A DNA stretch of 64,000 bases from JAWKUK01 sp964402175 (lineage in GTDB: Bacteria; Planctomycetota; UBA1135; GCA-002686595): the NCBI GenBank assembly GCA_964402175.1, contig CAYOBN010000001.1:1-64000 (forward strand), given 5' to 3'. The position numbers were made by a program, and so were the translations under genes. Every line of letters starts with the position of its first letter. The first letter of the stretch is position 1. Of this stretch, positions 16,246 to 26,100 are shown piece after piece. The notes under the pieces are model-generated. The model made no database searches and was not told the DNA's origin. It saw only the letters and a list, made by a program, of their open reading frames with translations.

Positions 16246-18771
16246 TCAAGCGCGCAGGCTCTCGAGCGGCGGCGCGTTGCGCGCGCGCGCGGTCGCGGCC
16301 GAGCCTGCGAGGAGCGCCAGGCCCACGCCGGCGGCTGCGGCGGCCGGGATGACCCAGATGGCGGGCTGACCTTCGAGATCGAGCACCTGCGTCGAGAACC
16401 CGTACGCGAGGGTCCACGCGCCCGCGCCGCCGAGCAAGCCGGAGAGCAAGCCCACGAGCGCATGCTCGACCGCGAGCAGGCGCGCCACCCCGGTGCGGGT
16501 CACACCGAGCGCCTTGAGCAGAGCAGCTTCGCGCGCCCGGCGGCTCGCTGTAGCGAGGGCCGCGACCGCGAGGATCGCGACTCCGGTCAGCGCCACGGCG
16601 CCTCCCAGCACCTGCACCGCGAGCGCCACGCGTGTGACGATGGCGCTGACCTTCTCCAGCAAGGGCCGCAGCCGCAGCACGGAGACGTTCGGCACAGCGC
16701 GCGCCAATGCCGTTTGCAGCGCATCCTCGCGCTCCGCGTCGAGCCGAGCTGCGACGAGCTCCCACCCTGGCGCGCCCTCGAGCGCGCCGGGCTCGACGAC
16801 CACGAAGAAGTTGATGCGGAAGGTGGCCCAGTCGACCTCGCGCAGCGTCGTGACCGTCAGCTCGAGCGGGACACCTTGCACATCGAACGTGACCGTATCG
16901 CCGATGCCGACGCCGAGGTCCTCGGCGAAGCCGACTTCGAGGCTGACCTCGGGTCGCGCCTCGGCGCGCCAGAGTCCCCCATCATCGAGCGGCCCGAGGG
17001 CCGCCTTCAGCGTATTGGACGGTGGGAGGTCGCTGGCGAAGGTCAGGCGCTGTTCGCGCGACAGGACCCAGCGTGTGCGCCCCGACGCGCCTTTCAGGCG
17101 CTCTTGCACGCTGACCCCCGCGACAGCCGCGATCCGCGCCATGACCACGGCGGTGCGATCGACGCCGCGCGCGCCATGCTCGGCGAGCAACGCCGAGACG
17201 CGCTCGGACTGTTCGTACTGCACGTCGACCAAGAAGACGCTGGGGGCGTCCGAGGGGATATCCGCCAGGAACTCGCTGCGCAGACGCGTGGCGACGAGGC
17301 CCATCGCGACGACGACGAGCACCCCTGCGCCGAGCGCCACAGCGGCAGCGGGTGTGCCCGAGTTCGGCCGCGCGAGCGCCGCCAGTCCGTGGCGCAACGT
17401 CGGACCGAAACGACCGCGCGGCAGACGCCCCGCGAGCTTGGCGAGCAGCGCCGCACCGCCCGCGAGCATTCCCGCGAGCGCGAACACACCGACCGTGAAC
17501 AGCAGCGCGGTCCAGCCGCGATCGCTCTGTGCATAAGCGGTGACGAGGACCACGGCGAAGAGCGTCGCGAGCGCTCCGTAACGCACCGCTTTGGGTGCGG
17601 GCAAGGGGACCGCTTCGGCACGGAGCACCCGCGCCGGAGGCACCCGCCAAACCGCGGTCAACGGCGGCAGCGCAAAGCCCGCAGCGGTCGCCATGCCGAG
17701 CGCCATGCCGCGCAGGACCGCGGCCCAAGGGAATGCAACTCCGGGCGGCACGAGGTCCGGCAAGAGCCGCACACCGAGGTACGGCGCAAGCGCTCCGAGT
17801 CCAGCGCCGACGATGCAGCCGACTGTCGCCAGCAGCGCCAGGTTCGCCAGATACACGAGCGCGACCTCCCGCGGCCGCACGCCGATCGCACGCAGCACCG
17901 CGACGGCGGATGTGCGGCTATCCATCCAAAGGCGCACGATCTGCGCTACACCTGCCCCGCCCAGCAGAAGCGACAACAGAGCGACGAGGCCAAGGAAGTC
18001 CTCGATCCGGCCCAGCGTGCGGGTCAAACCAGGCGCGGGATCCGCAGCGGTCTTGGTCGTGAGGCTGCGGACGTCGGGGACCGCGGCGCGCACTTCGGAG
18101 ACGAACTGCTCCAGCGCGCGCACGGGCGGTTCTCCCGGTAAGTCGACGAGCACACGCTGGTTGACGCGGCTGCCGAACTGCACGAGCCCAGAGCGCTGCA
18201 AACCTGCAGGCGACAGGAAGAGCCGCGGCCCCAGCGTCAGAGCAAAATCGACGCGGTCGGGTTCATCGACGATGCGGCCGACGATCTGGTACTCGGCACC
18301 TCCGAGTGAGAGGGCGTCCCCGACGGCGAGGTCGAGCCCCGCCAAGAGCTCTGGTGCGGCGATCGCCTGGTCGTCTGCGAGCGCTCCTGGCGTGAGCCCG
18401 GGCGGCTCGGTCACCAGCGTTCCATGGAACGGATAACCTGATTCGGCGGACTTCAGCTCGACGAGGCGGCTCTGCTCGCCAGCGGTCGCCATCGCGGAGA
18501 GCTCGGTGATCCGCGCCGTGCGAACATCCGCGCGACCGTCGAGGTAGCTGTAGAGCGCGTCGGGCAACGGGCGTCGCGCCTCGAAGGCGGCATCGGCCGC
18601 AAGGAGCGCGCGGGCATCGCCGCGCACGCTCGCTTGGATCCCATCGACGAGCGCCGTCACCGCGGTCACCGCCGCGACGCCGACCGCGAGGCAGCCGACG
18701 ACAAAACCGAGCCGCGCGCGTGATCCACGGGACTCGCGCGCGACGAACCGGAGCAGAGTGCTGAGGTTCAC
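16246..18771 (-). CDS. ybbP: ABC transporter permease, FtsX/YbbP family
   Basis: 841 residues. An N-terminal membrane helix (V-V-G-C-L-A-V-G-V-A-A-V-T-A-V) is followed by a large periplasmic domain. A central cluster of helices (about 265-480) and a C-terminal cluster (about 715-830) give two FtsX-type permease halves, as in YbbP. Its start overlaps the stop of the ATPase gene (ATGA at 18768-18771), so the two are one translational unit. In E. coli ybbA-ybbP lies next to tesA, and the same three families are together here. The family is related to LolCDE/MacB exporters; the substrate is unknown, with lipids or lipoproteins the usual suggestion. Confidence 0.85.
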   Translation of the reverse strand: MNLSTLLRFVARESRGSRARLGFVVGCLAVGVAAVTAVTALVDGIQASVRGDARALLAADAAFEARRPLPDALYSYLDGRADVRTARITELSAMATAGEQSRLVELKSAESGYPFHGTLVTEPPGLTPGALADDQAIAAPELLAGLDLAVGDALSLGGAEYQIVGRIVDEPDRVDFALTLGPRLFLSPAGLQRSGLVQFGSRVNQRVLVDLPGEPPVRALEQFVSEVRAAVPDVRSLTTKTAADPAPGLTRTLGRIEDFLGLVALLSLLLGGAGVAQIVRLWMDSRTSAVAVLRAIGVRPREVALVYLANLALLATVGCIVGAGLGALAPYLGVRLLPDLVPPGVAFPWAAVLRGMALGMATAAGFALPPLTAVWRVPPARVLRAEAVPLPAPKAVRYGALATLFAVVLVTAYAQSDRGWTALLFTVGVFALAGMLAGGAALLAKLAGRLPRGRFGPTLRHGLAALARPNSGTPAAAVALGAGVLVVVAMGLVATRLRSEFLADIPSDAPSVFLVDVQYEQSERVSALLAEHGARGVDRTAVVMARIAAVAGVSVQERLKGASGRTRWVLSREQRLTFASDLPPSNTLKAALGPLDDGGLWRAEARPEVSLEVGFAEDLGVGIGDTVTFDVQGVPLELTVTTLREVDWATFRINFFVVVEPGALEGAPGWELVAARLDAEREDALQTALARAVPNVSVLRLRPLLEKVSAIVTRVALAVQVLGGAVALTGVAILAVAALATASRRAREAALLKALGVTRTGVARLLAVEHALVGLLSGLLGGAGAWTLAYGFSTQVLDLEGQPAIWVIPAAAAAGVGLALLAGSAATARARNAPPLESLRA

Positions 18772-19481
18772 GGCTTCACAGCCGCGTGGCTCCGCGCGGC
18801 GCCATGGTCGATCGAGACCACCCGGCCGTCGCGCAGGTGGATGCGCCGGTCTGCGTGCGCAGCGACTTCGAGATCGTGGGTCACGATGACGAGGGCCGTG
18901 CCGTATTCGCGCTGCAGGCCGAACATCAATTCGAGCACGCGCTCGCCGGTCGCGCCGTCCAGGTTGCCCGTGGGCTCATCGGCGAAGAGCAGCCGCGGCC
19001 GGGGCGCAAACGCGCGCGCGACGGCGACACGCTGCTGTTCACCGCCGGAGAGCTGTGAAGGGTAATGGTGGGCGCGCTCGCGCAGACCGACCGCTGTCAG
19101 CAGTGCATCGGTGCGAGCCTCCGCGTCTTCGACACCCGTCAGCTCGAGCGGCAGCAGGACGTTCTCGCGCGCGGTCAGGTTCGCCAGGAGCTGGAACGAC
19201 TGGAAGACGAACCCCACGAGCCTGCGCCGCAGCAGCGCGAGGCCGTCTTCGTCGAGCGAGCCGAGCGCGCTGCCGTCGATGCGGACCTCACCTTCGCTCG
19301 GCCGATCGAGACCTGCGAGCAGCCCAAGCAACGTCGACTTGCCGCTGCCCGAAGGACCCAGGATGGCGATGACCTCACCGGGTGCGACCTCGATGTCGAC
19401 GCCCGCGAGGACGGTCAACTCGCGGTCCCCCGAGCGGAGCCGCTTGACGAGGCCGCGAGCCTCCAGGACAGGTGACGACAT
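18768..19481 (-). CDS. ybbA: ABC transporter ATP-binding protein, YbbA/LolD-like
   Basis: 237 residues, the normal size for a single ABC ATPase subunit. Walker A is G-P-S-G-S-G-K-S at 42-49, the Q-loop lies in F-V-F-Q-S-F-Q-L, the signature is L-S-G-G-E-Q-Q-R, Walker B is L-L-F-A-D-E-P-T and the H-loop V-I-V-T-H-D. It overlaps the permease gene by 4 nt and sits 16 nt after the amidohydrolase-like gene, so the three minus-strand genes are probably one operon read from the promoter near 20385. It powers the YbbP-like permease. A LolD role cannot be excluded from sequence alone. Confidence 0.92.
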   Translation of the reverse strand: MSSPVLEARGLVKRLRSGDRELTVLAGVDIEVAPGEVIAILGPSGSGKSTLLGLLAGLDRPSEGEVRIDGSALGSLDEDGLALLRRRLVGFVFQSFQLLANLTARENVLLPLELTGVEDAEARTDALLTAVGLRERAHHYPSQLSGGEQQRVAVARAFAPRPRLLFADEPTGNLDGATGERVLELMFGLQREYGTALVIVTHDLEVAAHADRRIHLRDGRVVSIDHGAARSHAAVKP

Positions 19482-19497
19482 ACGTGGACAGCGTGGA

Positions 19498-20376
19498 TCA
19501 GTCGAAGGCGGAGGCGATCTCGGCGACCCGTCCGGGATCGACGTTCATCTCTGCGAAGGGCGTGAAGGTGCCGACGAGCAGGTCGCGCCGCACTTCGAAG
19601 CAAAGTGTGCGGCCGGGGTGCCGCGCCGCGATACGCGCCGCGAGCGTGACCGGATGCAGGGCGTAAGCCCCATTGCGCGCGGCTTCTAGCCCGATCCGGC
19701 GGGAACCGCGCTCGACGCGCTCGACGAGGGCGGGGTTGGCGAGGCGCTGACCCTCGGGCGTGTCCACGATCAGGTCGATCGCAGGGCGAAGCGGCCAGCG
19801 CTCCAGGCGCTCTGGGCTGTATTCCGCGCGCAGCCGTGCGACGATCTGATCGTCCACCGGGACATCCAGCGAGCGCGGCGCATACGTGTGGACCATCAGC
19901 ATCTGGCCGCCATTGCCGCACACGCGGTCTGCCGCGGTCTCGACCGAGCGCCGGTAGGCCCGGTAACGCTCGAGCAGCAGCGCCCGATCGCGGGGATCCT
20001 GCACCCAGGACTGCAGTCCGGGCGTGACCTCGCCTGCGCGCGATGCCTGCGGCTGCGCCGCGGCGTCGATCACGCGATTGCAGTCGATGAACGTGCGCGG
20101 CACGAGGCAGCGCAGGACCATGGCCCGGCGGCGCGGATCACCTGCGACGTAGCGCTCGGCCAGGGCCAGCGCGAGCTCCGGCGCGCCGACGTCCGTGTTC
20201 ACGAAGAAGAAGTCCTGGAGGTCGTCGGGGTAGCTCCCGGAAAGGGCCCCGCGCAAGGCGGCGTAGTCCGCCGCGCGGGTTGCGCCGTGGGGCACCTCGA
20301 GGAGCAGGCCCGGGGTCTCGACCGCGGCAGGGCCCGCGATCTCGCGCACTTCGCAGACGTCAGGGATCGAGCGCAT
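19498..20376 (-). CDS. N-formylglutamate amidohydrolase-family protein
   Basis: 292 residues. The family pattern is visible: an early E-V-P-H-G-A-T-R (metal-binding His near residue 30), F-I-D-C-N-R (the D-x-N-R motif), and a later H-T-Y-A-P and C-F-E-V-R-R-D. Characterised members (HutG-type) release formate from N-formylglutamate using a divalent metal; many relatives have other or unknown amide substrates. The start at 20376 is 8 nt from a TACGTT box, and the only upstream alternative extends into the promoter of tesA on the other strand. It leads the ybbA-ybbP operon, an unusual companion, so a role in histidine breakdown is not supported by context. Confidence 0.72.
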   Translation of the reverse strand: MRSIPDVCEVREIAGPAAVETPGLLLEVPHGATRAADYAALRGALSGSYPDDLQDFFFVNTDVGAPELALALAERYVAGDPRRRAMVLRCLVPRTFIDCNRVIDAAAQPQASRAGEVTPGLQSWVQDPRDRALLLERYRAYRRSVETAADRVCGNGGQMLMVHTYAPRSLDVPVDDQIVARLRAEYSPERLERWPLRPAIDLIVDTPEGQRLANPALVERVERGSRRIGLEAARNGAYALHPVTLAARIAARHPGRTLCFEVRRDLLVGTFTPFAEMNVDPGRVAEIASAFD

Positions 20377-20384
20377 CGCCGCGC

Positions 20385-20390
20385 AACGTA
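20385..20390 (-). promoter_or_regulatory. -10 box (TACGTT on the minus strand), 8 nt before the start at 20376
   Basis: Lies in the 51-nt divergent gap shared with tesA and predicts an almost leaderless transcript for the amidohydrolase/ABC operon. On the other side GACACT (20415-20420) is a weaker match 7 nt before the tesA start. Confidence 0.45.
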
Positions 20391-20427
20391 CACCATCGGC
20401 GGCGCCGGATGTGGGACACTTCGGGCG

Positions 20428-21153
20428 ATGTACGCCCCGCCCCATGGCTCCCGCGCGGCTTTCGCGGCAGCGCTCGTCGCAAGCCTCATCGGTCTCGGCT
20501 GCAGAGATGCCTCGACCGACGCGCCGCGAGACGAATCCCGCTTGGGCGATCGCTTCGCCGAAGTGGACCTGCCCCCGGTGACCGCACCGGAGATCCCCGC
20601 CGACGCGCCGCTCGTCCTCTTCCTAGGCGATTCGATCTCGGCGGGTTTGCACCTGCCGGCAGACTATGCGTTCCCCGCGGTGCTGCAGCGCACGCTGGCG
20701 GCGGAGGGCGTGCCGTTCCGCCTCGCGAACCTCGGCAGCAGCGGCGATACGTCAGCGGGCGGCGCTGCACGGCTCGACTGGGCGCTGCGCCATCACAAGC
20801 CCGACATCGTCGTGATCGAGCTCGGCGGCAACGACGGACTGCGCGGGATCTCGCTGGCTGCGACCGAAGCGAACCTGCGCCGCATCATCGAAGGGGTGAA
20901 GGCCAACGGCGCGCAGCCCATGTTACTCGGGATGCGCGTGCCGCCGAACCTCGGAGCGTACGCAGAGGACTTCGCCGCGCTCTATCCAAAGTTAGCGGCG
21001 GAATACAGCGTGCCGCTCGTGGACTTCTTCATGAACGGTGTCGGAGGTGTGCCCGAGCTCAACCTCGAGGACCAACTGCACCCGAACGTCGCCGGTCACG
21101 AACGACTCGCTGCCAACGTCGCGCCCGTCTTGCGGACGGTGCTGACGGATTGA
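20428..21153 (+). CDS. tesA: TesA-like SGNH (GDSL) esterase/lysophospholipase, lipoprotein
   Basis: 241 residues. A lipoprotein signal has lipobox I-G-L-G-C (Cys25). The SGNH blocks are in order: F-L-G-D-S-I-S (catalytic Ser69), a Gly in L-G-S-S-G-D, G-G-N-D (oxyanion Asn), and D-Q-L-H-P-N near the C-terminus (catalytic Asp and His). Its length and motifs match E. coli TesA, a periplasmic multifunctional thioesterase/lysophospholipase, although here it is probably membrane-anchored. It diverges from an operon ending in ybbA-ybbP, repeating the enterobacterial neighbourhood. The last 58 nt overlap the 3' end of the converging gene at 21096. Confidence 0.88.
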   Translation: MYAPPHGSRAAFAAALVASLIGLGCRDASTDAPRDESRLGDRFAEVDLPPVTAPEIPADAPLVLFLGDSISAGLHLPADYAFPAVLQRTLAAEGVPFRLANLGSSGDTSAGGAARLDWALRHHKPDIVVIELGGNDGLRGISLAATEANLRRIIEGVKANGAQPMLLGMRVPPNLGAYAEDFAALYPKLAAEYSVPLVDFFMNGVGGVPELNLEDQLHPNVAGHERLAANVAPVLRTVLTD

Positions 21154-21803
21154 GCGCCGCTTCGCGCGCGCTGCAGCTCCGCTTCGAGCGCGGCGCGGAT
21201 GTGTTGCGGCAGGCGCGGTCGCAGCGCTTTTTCGAGCTCGCTCACCGCTAACGTGGTCACGCCCTGCCGCACTAGATCGAGGCCACGGATCGCGTGCAGT
21301 ACCGTGCCCTCAGGCACCTGCTCCGCCGTCGGCTCGATGCGCTGCACCTCGAGCCAGCCGCGGCCTGCAGTGTAGGCGACGACCCGCACCGTCACGAGGG
21401 CGCGGGTGTGGCGCTCGAACGTCGCGGGTACGCCCGTTGGGCGCTGCAGCGAGCGAAGCGCCTCCCCCACGAGCACCGACACGGGCACGTAGAGCCGTCC
21501 CGCCGGCGCGTGGAAGTCCTCGGCGTCCCACAGGAGCTGCGTGTCGCTCCAGACGTCGAGCGCGACGTGGGTCCGAGGCGACAGGCCGCTCAGGAACCCC
21601 TCCCACCGCTCGGCCGACGCACCGCGCACCTGGACGACGGTCTGGACGGTCTCACCCAGCCAGAGCTCCGGCGTCGCCGTGAGGTCCTCGAAGGCCACTT
21701 GCGAGGGCGGCGCGGCCTCCTGGACCGACGCATTCGGCGCGGGGATACGCCCCAGGGAGAGGGCAGCGCCGAAACAACAGACGAAGGCGGGGAACCAGGG
21801 CAT
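21096..21803 (-). CDS. Exported protein of unknown function
   Basis: 235 residues with a signal-like start (F-P-A-F-V-C-C-F-G-A-A-L-S-L-G). A region near 40-180 reads like a small beta-barrel (W-L-G-E-T-V-Q-T-V-V-Q-V-R, then V-T-V-R-V-V-A-Y) of OB-fold type, and the C-terminus (about 185-235) is helical and charged. No family was recognised. Its 3' end overlaps tesA tail-to-tail by 58 nt, and the tail (residues about 216-235) is encoded entirely within the overlap, so the true stop position matters. Plausible codon use and signal peptide support a real gene. Confidence 0.65.
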   Translation of the reverse strand: MPWFPAFVCCFGAALSLGRIPAPNASVQEAAPPSQVAFEDLTATPELWLGETVQTVVQVRGASAERWEGFLSGLSPRTHVALDVWSDTQLLWDAEDFHAPAGRLYVPVSVLVGEALRSLQRPTGVPATFERHTRALVTVRVVAYTAGRGWLEVQRIEPTAEQVPEGTVLHAIRGLDLVRQGVTTLAVSELEKALRPRLPQHIRAALEAELQRARSGAQSVSTVRKTGATLAASRS

Positions 21804-21868
21804 GGCGATCGGGACATCGGCTCGATCGGGTCGGAGCTTGAGCGCCTGCGTCCGTGCCCGCGGCGCCG

Positions 21869-21874
21869 TACACT
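21869..21874 (+). promoter_or_regulatory. -10 box (TACACT), 9 nt before the start at 21884
   Basis: Good match to the TANNNT pattern seen before many starts here; predicts a leader of about 2-3 nt for the nuclease/ATPase operon. Confidence 0.5.
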
Positions 21875-21883
21875 GCCGGGCCT

Positions 21884-23161
21884 ATGTCCGCGGGCGACTT
21901 TCGATTCCTGCACGCCGCCGACCTGCACCTCGACAGCCCGCTGCGGGGCCTCGTGCGTTACCCCGGCGCGCCCGTGGAGCGCCTGCAGAGCGCCACCCGC
22001 GCAGCATTCGTCCGCCTCGTCGACGCCGCGCTCCAGCACGAAGTCGCATTCGTGATCGTAGCGGGCGACATCTTCGACGGTGAATGGCCCGATTACGCCT
22101 CGGGCCTGTGGTTCAACAGCGAAGTCAAGCGCCTGACCGAAGCCGGGATCGAGGTGTTCCTGCTGCGCGGCAATCACGACGCTGCGAGCCGTGTCACACG
22201 CGCGCTCTCGTTGCCGCGGGGGGTGCACTCCTTCGCGACCGCTGCGCCGGAGACACGGCGCCTCGAGCGCTTCGAAGTCGCCATCCACGGACAGGGCTTT
22301 GCCGAGCAACACGTGTACGAGAACCTGGCGCGGACCTACCCAGCGCCGGTCGCAGGTTGGCTCAACATCGGCGTGCTGCACACCGGATTGGAGGGCTACG
22401 AAGGTCACGGTGTCTACGCGCCGTGCACGCTCGCGGAGCTCGTGACGAAGGGCTACGACTACTGGGCGCTCGGGCATATCCATCAGCGGCAAGTGCTGCA
22501 CACCGAGCCGTGGGTGGTCTTCCCCGGCAACCTTCAAGGGCGCCACGTGCGCGAGCTGGGCGCCAAAGGCGCCACCTTGGTCCATGTGGCCAACGGCAGG
22601 ATCCAGGCGCTGGAAGAGCTCCACTGCGACGTCGCGCGCTGGGCGCACGTCGCGGTCGACGCGGGTCCATGTACGACCACTACGGAGCTGTTGGCTGCGG
22701 TGGAGTCCGCCCTGGCCAGCGCTTGCGCCAGCGCTGACGATCGGCTCGTCGCTGCTCGGGTCAGCCTCTTGGGCGCAACGGCGCTCGATGGACACCTGCG
22801 CGCCGAGCGCGAGCGGATCGTCAACGAAGTGCGCGCGCTCGGGCAGCAGGTCTCCGATGAGCTCTGGATCGAGAAGGTCCTGGTGGAGACCTCGGGACCC
22901 GAGGCCGCCACGCAGGACTCCGCCATCGACACACTCGTCGAGGCGGTCCGCTGCGCCGAGCTCGATGACGAGCTGATCGCCGATTTGTCCGTGAAGCTCC
23001 GGGGCTTCGCCGCCAAGCTGCCGCCACCGCTGGCCGAGCGCATGGAGCCGACCTCCCCCGCCACGCTTGTGCGTGTCAGCCACAGCGCCGGCGCGCTGCT
23101 CGCGGCGCTCTTGACGGCGGAAGCCGATGCCTTCGACGACGGCGGGGAGCTCGTCGAATGA
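21884..23161 (+). CDS. DNA-repair metallophosphoesterase, SbcD/YhaO-like
   Basis: 425 residues. Calcineurin-type metal motifs come in order: D-L-H (residues 13-15), G-D-I-F-D, R-G-N-H-D, a His in V-L-H-T-G, and G-H-I-H. These bind two metal ions for nuclease activity in the SbcD/Mre11 family. The roughly 200-residue C-terminal part is typical of the YhaO branch. Its stop overlaps the start of a YhaN-like ATPase (ATGA at 23158-23161), giving the standard nuclease-ATPase pair. I chose the start at ATG 21884 because it follows the -10 box directly; the ATG at 21854 would lie upstream of that box. Likely role: processing DNA ends in repair. Confidence 0.88.
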   Translation: MSAGDFRFLHAADLHLDSPLRGLVRYPGAPVERLQSATRAAFVRLVDAALQHEVAFVIVAGDIFDGEWPDYASGLWFNSEVKRLTEAGIEVFLLRGNHDAASRVTRALSLPRGVHSFATAAPETRRLERFEVAIHGQGFAEQHVYENLARTYPAPVAGWLNIGVLHTGLEGYEGHGVYAPCTLAELVTKGYDYWALGHIHQRQVLHTEPWVVFPGNLQGRHVRELGAKGATLVHVANGRIQALEELHCDVARWAHVAVDAGPCTTTTELLAAVESALASACASADDRLVAARVSLLGATALDGHLRAERERIVNEVRALGQQVSDELWIEKVLVETSGPEAATQDSAIDTLVEAVRCAELDDELIADLSVKLRGFAAKLPPPLAERMEPTSPATLVRVSHSAGALLAALLTAEADAFDDGGELVE

Positions 23162-26100
23162 GGTTGCTGCAACTGCGACTGGCCCCTTACGGCCCCTTCG
23201 AGGATCTGACCCTCGATTTCCGCGCCGGGGCGCACTTGCACGTCATCCACGGGCCGAACGGCGCGGGCAAGAGCACGACCCTGGACGCGCTGCGCTCGGT
23301 GCTCTTCGGAATGTCTGCCGGGGCGCGCAGCTTCCGCTTCGACAGCGCGCGCTTGCGTCTCGGCGCTGTCCTGGAGCGCGGGAACGGTGAGCGGCTCGCG
23401 TACACCCGTCGCACCTCGCAGAAGGCGCCGCTGTGGAGCGCCGACGACACCGAGCCGCTGCCGGAGGAGCTGCTGGCGCCGTTCCTCGGTCGTTTCGATC
23501 GGCAGCAGTATGTGCAAGTCTTCGGCCTCGACATCGACACGCTGACCGCTGGCGGGCGCGACCTCCTGCAAGGGCACGGCGACCTCGGGCGCGCGCTTTT
23601 CGGCGCGGCGCTCGGCGGCAAACGCCTGGCGCAGGTCGAACGCTACCTCGAAGAGCAAACGAAGTCCCTCTTCACCGATCGCAGCCCGAAAGCGCGCCTC
23701 AACCAACAGCGCGCTGCGTACGACGAAACCCAACGCGCGCTGCGAGCGGCGCAGCTCTCCGTCAATGCCGCTGATCACGACCGGCGCGAGCTGGCGCGAC
23801 TGCGGCGCCAGAGCAGCGAGCTGCGCCAGGAGCTCCAGCGCCTCGAAGCCGCGCGTGAAGAGGTCCAGAACCTCGCCAGTGCGCTCGCGGCGCTGGAGCC
23901 GCTGGAGACCAAACGCGGGCAACGCGCGGCGCTGGGTGAGTTCACCCTGTTGGATCCCGCGACGTCACAGGCCGTCGGTGCAGCATGGACCGAGCTGCAG
24001 GAGCTCCAACGGACGACCAACGAACGCGAGCAACGCCTCCAAGCCATGCGCGCGGAGCGCAGCAGCTTGCTGGCAGCCGCGCGCCCGTCGATCACCGCCG
24101 CCTCTGCTGCGATCGAAGAGCTCGCAGCGCGCCGCGGTGAGTTCCGCTCGGAGGCCCGGGCGCTCGCCAGCGCCCGACAGGCCCTCCTTGCGGCGACTGC
24201 AGAGCGCGACGCCGCCCTGCTGCGCGCTGGACTCACCGCCCTGCGAGCGGAGGGCGCACCGGACGCGAGCGATGAGGTCTCTCTGCAGCTCGACCGTTTG
24301 GCGGAGGCCCGCCGCAGCGCCGTCGAAGCCTTCCAGCGCGCGGAGAACGAAGCTCACCGGGCCAACGCCAAACGCGACGTCTGTCGCACGGCGCTGGCGG
24401 AGCTATCGTCGAGCCTGTCTGAACGCCACGCCGGTGAGCTCGCAGCGCTCGCGCCCTTCAAGGGCGGCCTGGATGCGTTGCTCACGCTCACCCTGCCGGC
24501 CGAAGGCGCCGAGGCCGCCGCGGCGAAGGCGTGGCTCGCCGCGCGCCAACGCCGTGACGCGGCGGCGACTCGCGCAGCACAGGCGCAGAAGGAGCTCGCT
24601 GAGGTCGCCGAGCGTTTGGCGCGGCTCGCAGACAGCCCCGGCGGCGCGCCGCCCACGCGCGCTGAGGTCTCGGCCGCTCGCGAAGCGCGCGATGTCGCGC
24701 TGCGGCAGATGCTCGGGGCAGCCGCGGATCGTGCGCAGCAGCCCGTCGGAGCGCTGGCCGCTCACGACCTGACGTTGCTCGTGCGACAGGCCGACGATCT
24801 CGCGGACCGACTCACAGCTGACGCCGAGCGCTCGGCGCAGCGCAGCGAGTATGAAGCACAAGAGCGGCGGTGCCGCCAGCTCGCTGAGGAGGCGCGCCAA
24901 CGCCTTGCTGAGGCCACCCGCGAGGAAGACGAAGCGCGCAGCGCTTGGAGCCGTTTGTGGGCCGCTGCCGGGCTTTCGTTCGATGACGTCGACGCTGCGC
25001 GCTCGTGGCAGTCGCGCCGGGCGGCGCTCGTGCAGGTGTACCGCAACGCACATGAAAGAGCCTCCGCTGCGGCGCTTGAATCCGCGGAGACTGCGGCGCT
25101 GCGCGACGCGGAGCGGACCTCGGCTGCCGAGGCGCTGAAGCGCCGTGACGCCGAATGGGCGACGTGGGCCCGCGCCAACGGCTTCTCGGAGACGGACGAT
25201 AGCGACCGCCTGCGCCAGCGCATCCGTGCGACGGCAGAAGCCAGGCAGGCCGCGCAGCTGGTCACCGCGCGATCGACCGAGGTCGCGGACATCACGACAC
25301 GGCAGCGTCAGTTCGCCGAGCATGTCGCGGCGCTCATCGCGCGCGCGGAGGTCGCGCTGGCCCCAGAGCAGGTCGCGGAGCTCGTGCAGGCGCCGGACTC
25401 GGAGACCATGCTGGTCGAAGCGCGTGTCACGGCATTGGTTGAAGCGCTCGAGCATGAGCGCTTCAGAGCGCGTACGCTGGCTGACGTAGAGCAGCGGATC
25501 GCACAGGAGTCGCAGCTCGCCGATCAGGCCGCGCAACGGGAGGGCGCGCTCCGTGCCGTCCTGGGTGCAGCCGCCGCAGGAGCCGGACTCGAGGCCCCCG
25601 AAGATGTGGTCGCCTGTGCAGCGCGCTCGGACGCAGCGCGTGTCCTCGATGCAGAGCTCGCGGCGCTCGCGGCGTCGTTTGCGCAGCATGCCGACGGTCG
25701 GAGCCCCGATGCTGTCCGCGCCGCGCTGAACGACCGCACGGCGGCGACCTTACGCCAGGAGAGAGAGGCCCTCAGCGCCGAGATCGCAAAGAGCTCTGGG
25801 GAGCTGGAAGAGCTCAACAGCCGCTGCGGCGCCCTTGCGGCGAGCGTCGAGGGCCCCGGCTCCGATCGGGCGGCCGCGCTCGAAGCCGAACGCGCTGCCC
25901 TCGAGGCCTCGATCGAAGAGACCGCTGAGGAGTTCCTGGAGCTCACGGTGGCGCGGGAGCTGCTGCACCGCGAAGTGGACCGCTATCGTCGCGAGACCCA
26001 GGGTCCGCTGCTGCGTCGCGCGCGAGAGCTCTTCGAGAAGCTGACTTTGGGCGCCTACACGCAGTTGCACCCGTCCGAAGAGCGCGGCAAGACGGTGATG

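Noticed and set aside
13563..16463. A 966-codon open frame on the minus strand
   Set aside because: It runs antisense through the CTD gene whose protein has a signal peptide, repeats and a family domain. Long open antisense frames are expected in DNA this GC-rich, and its composition is Arg/Ala-rich noise.
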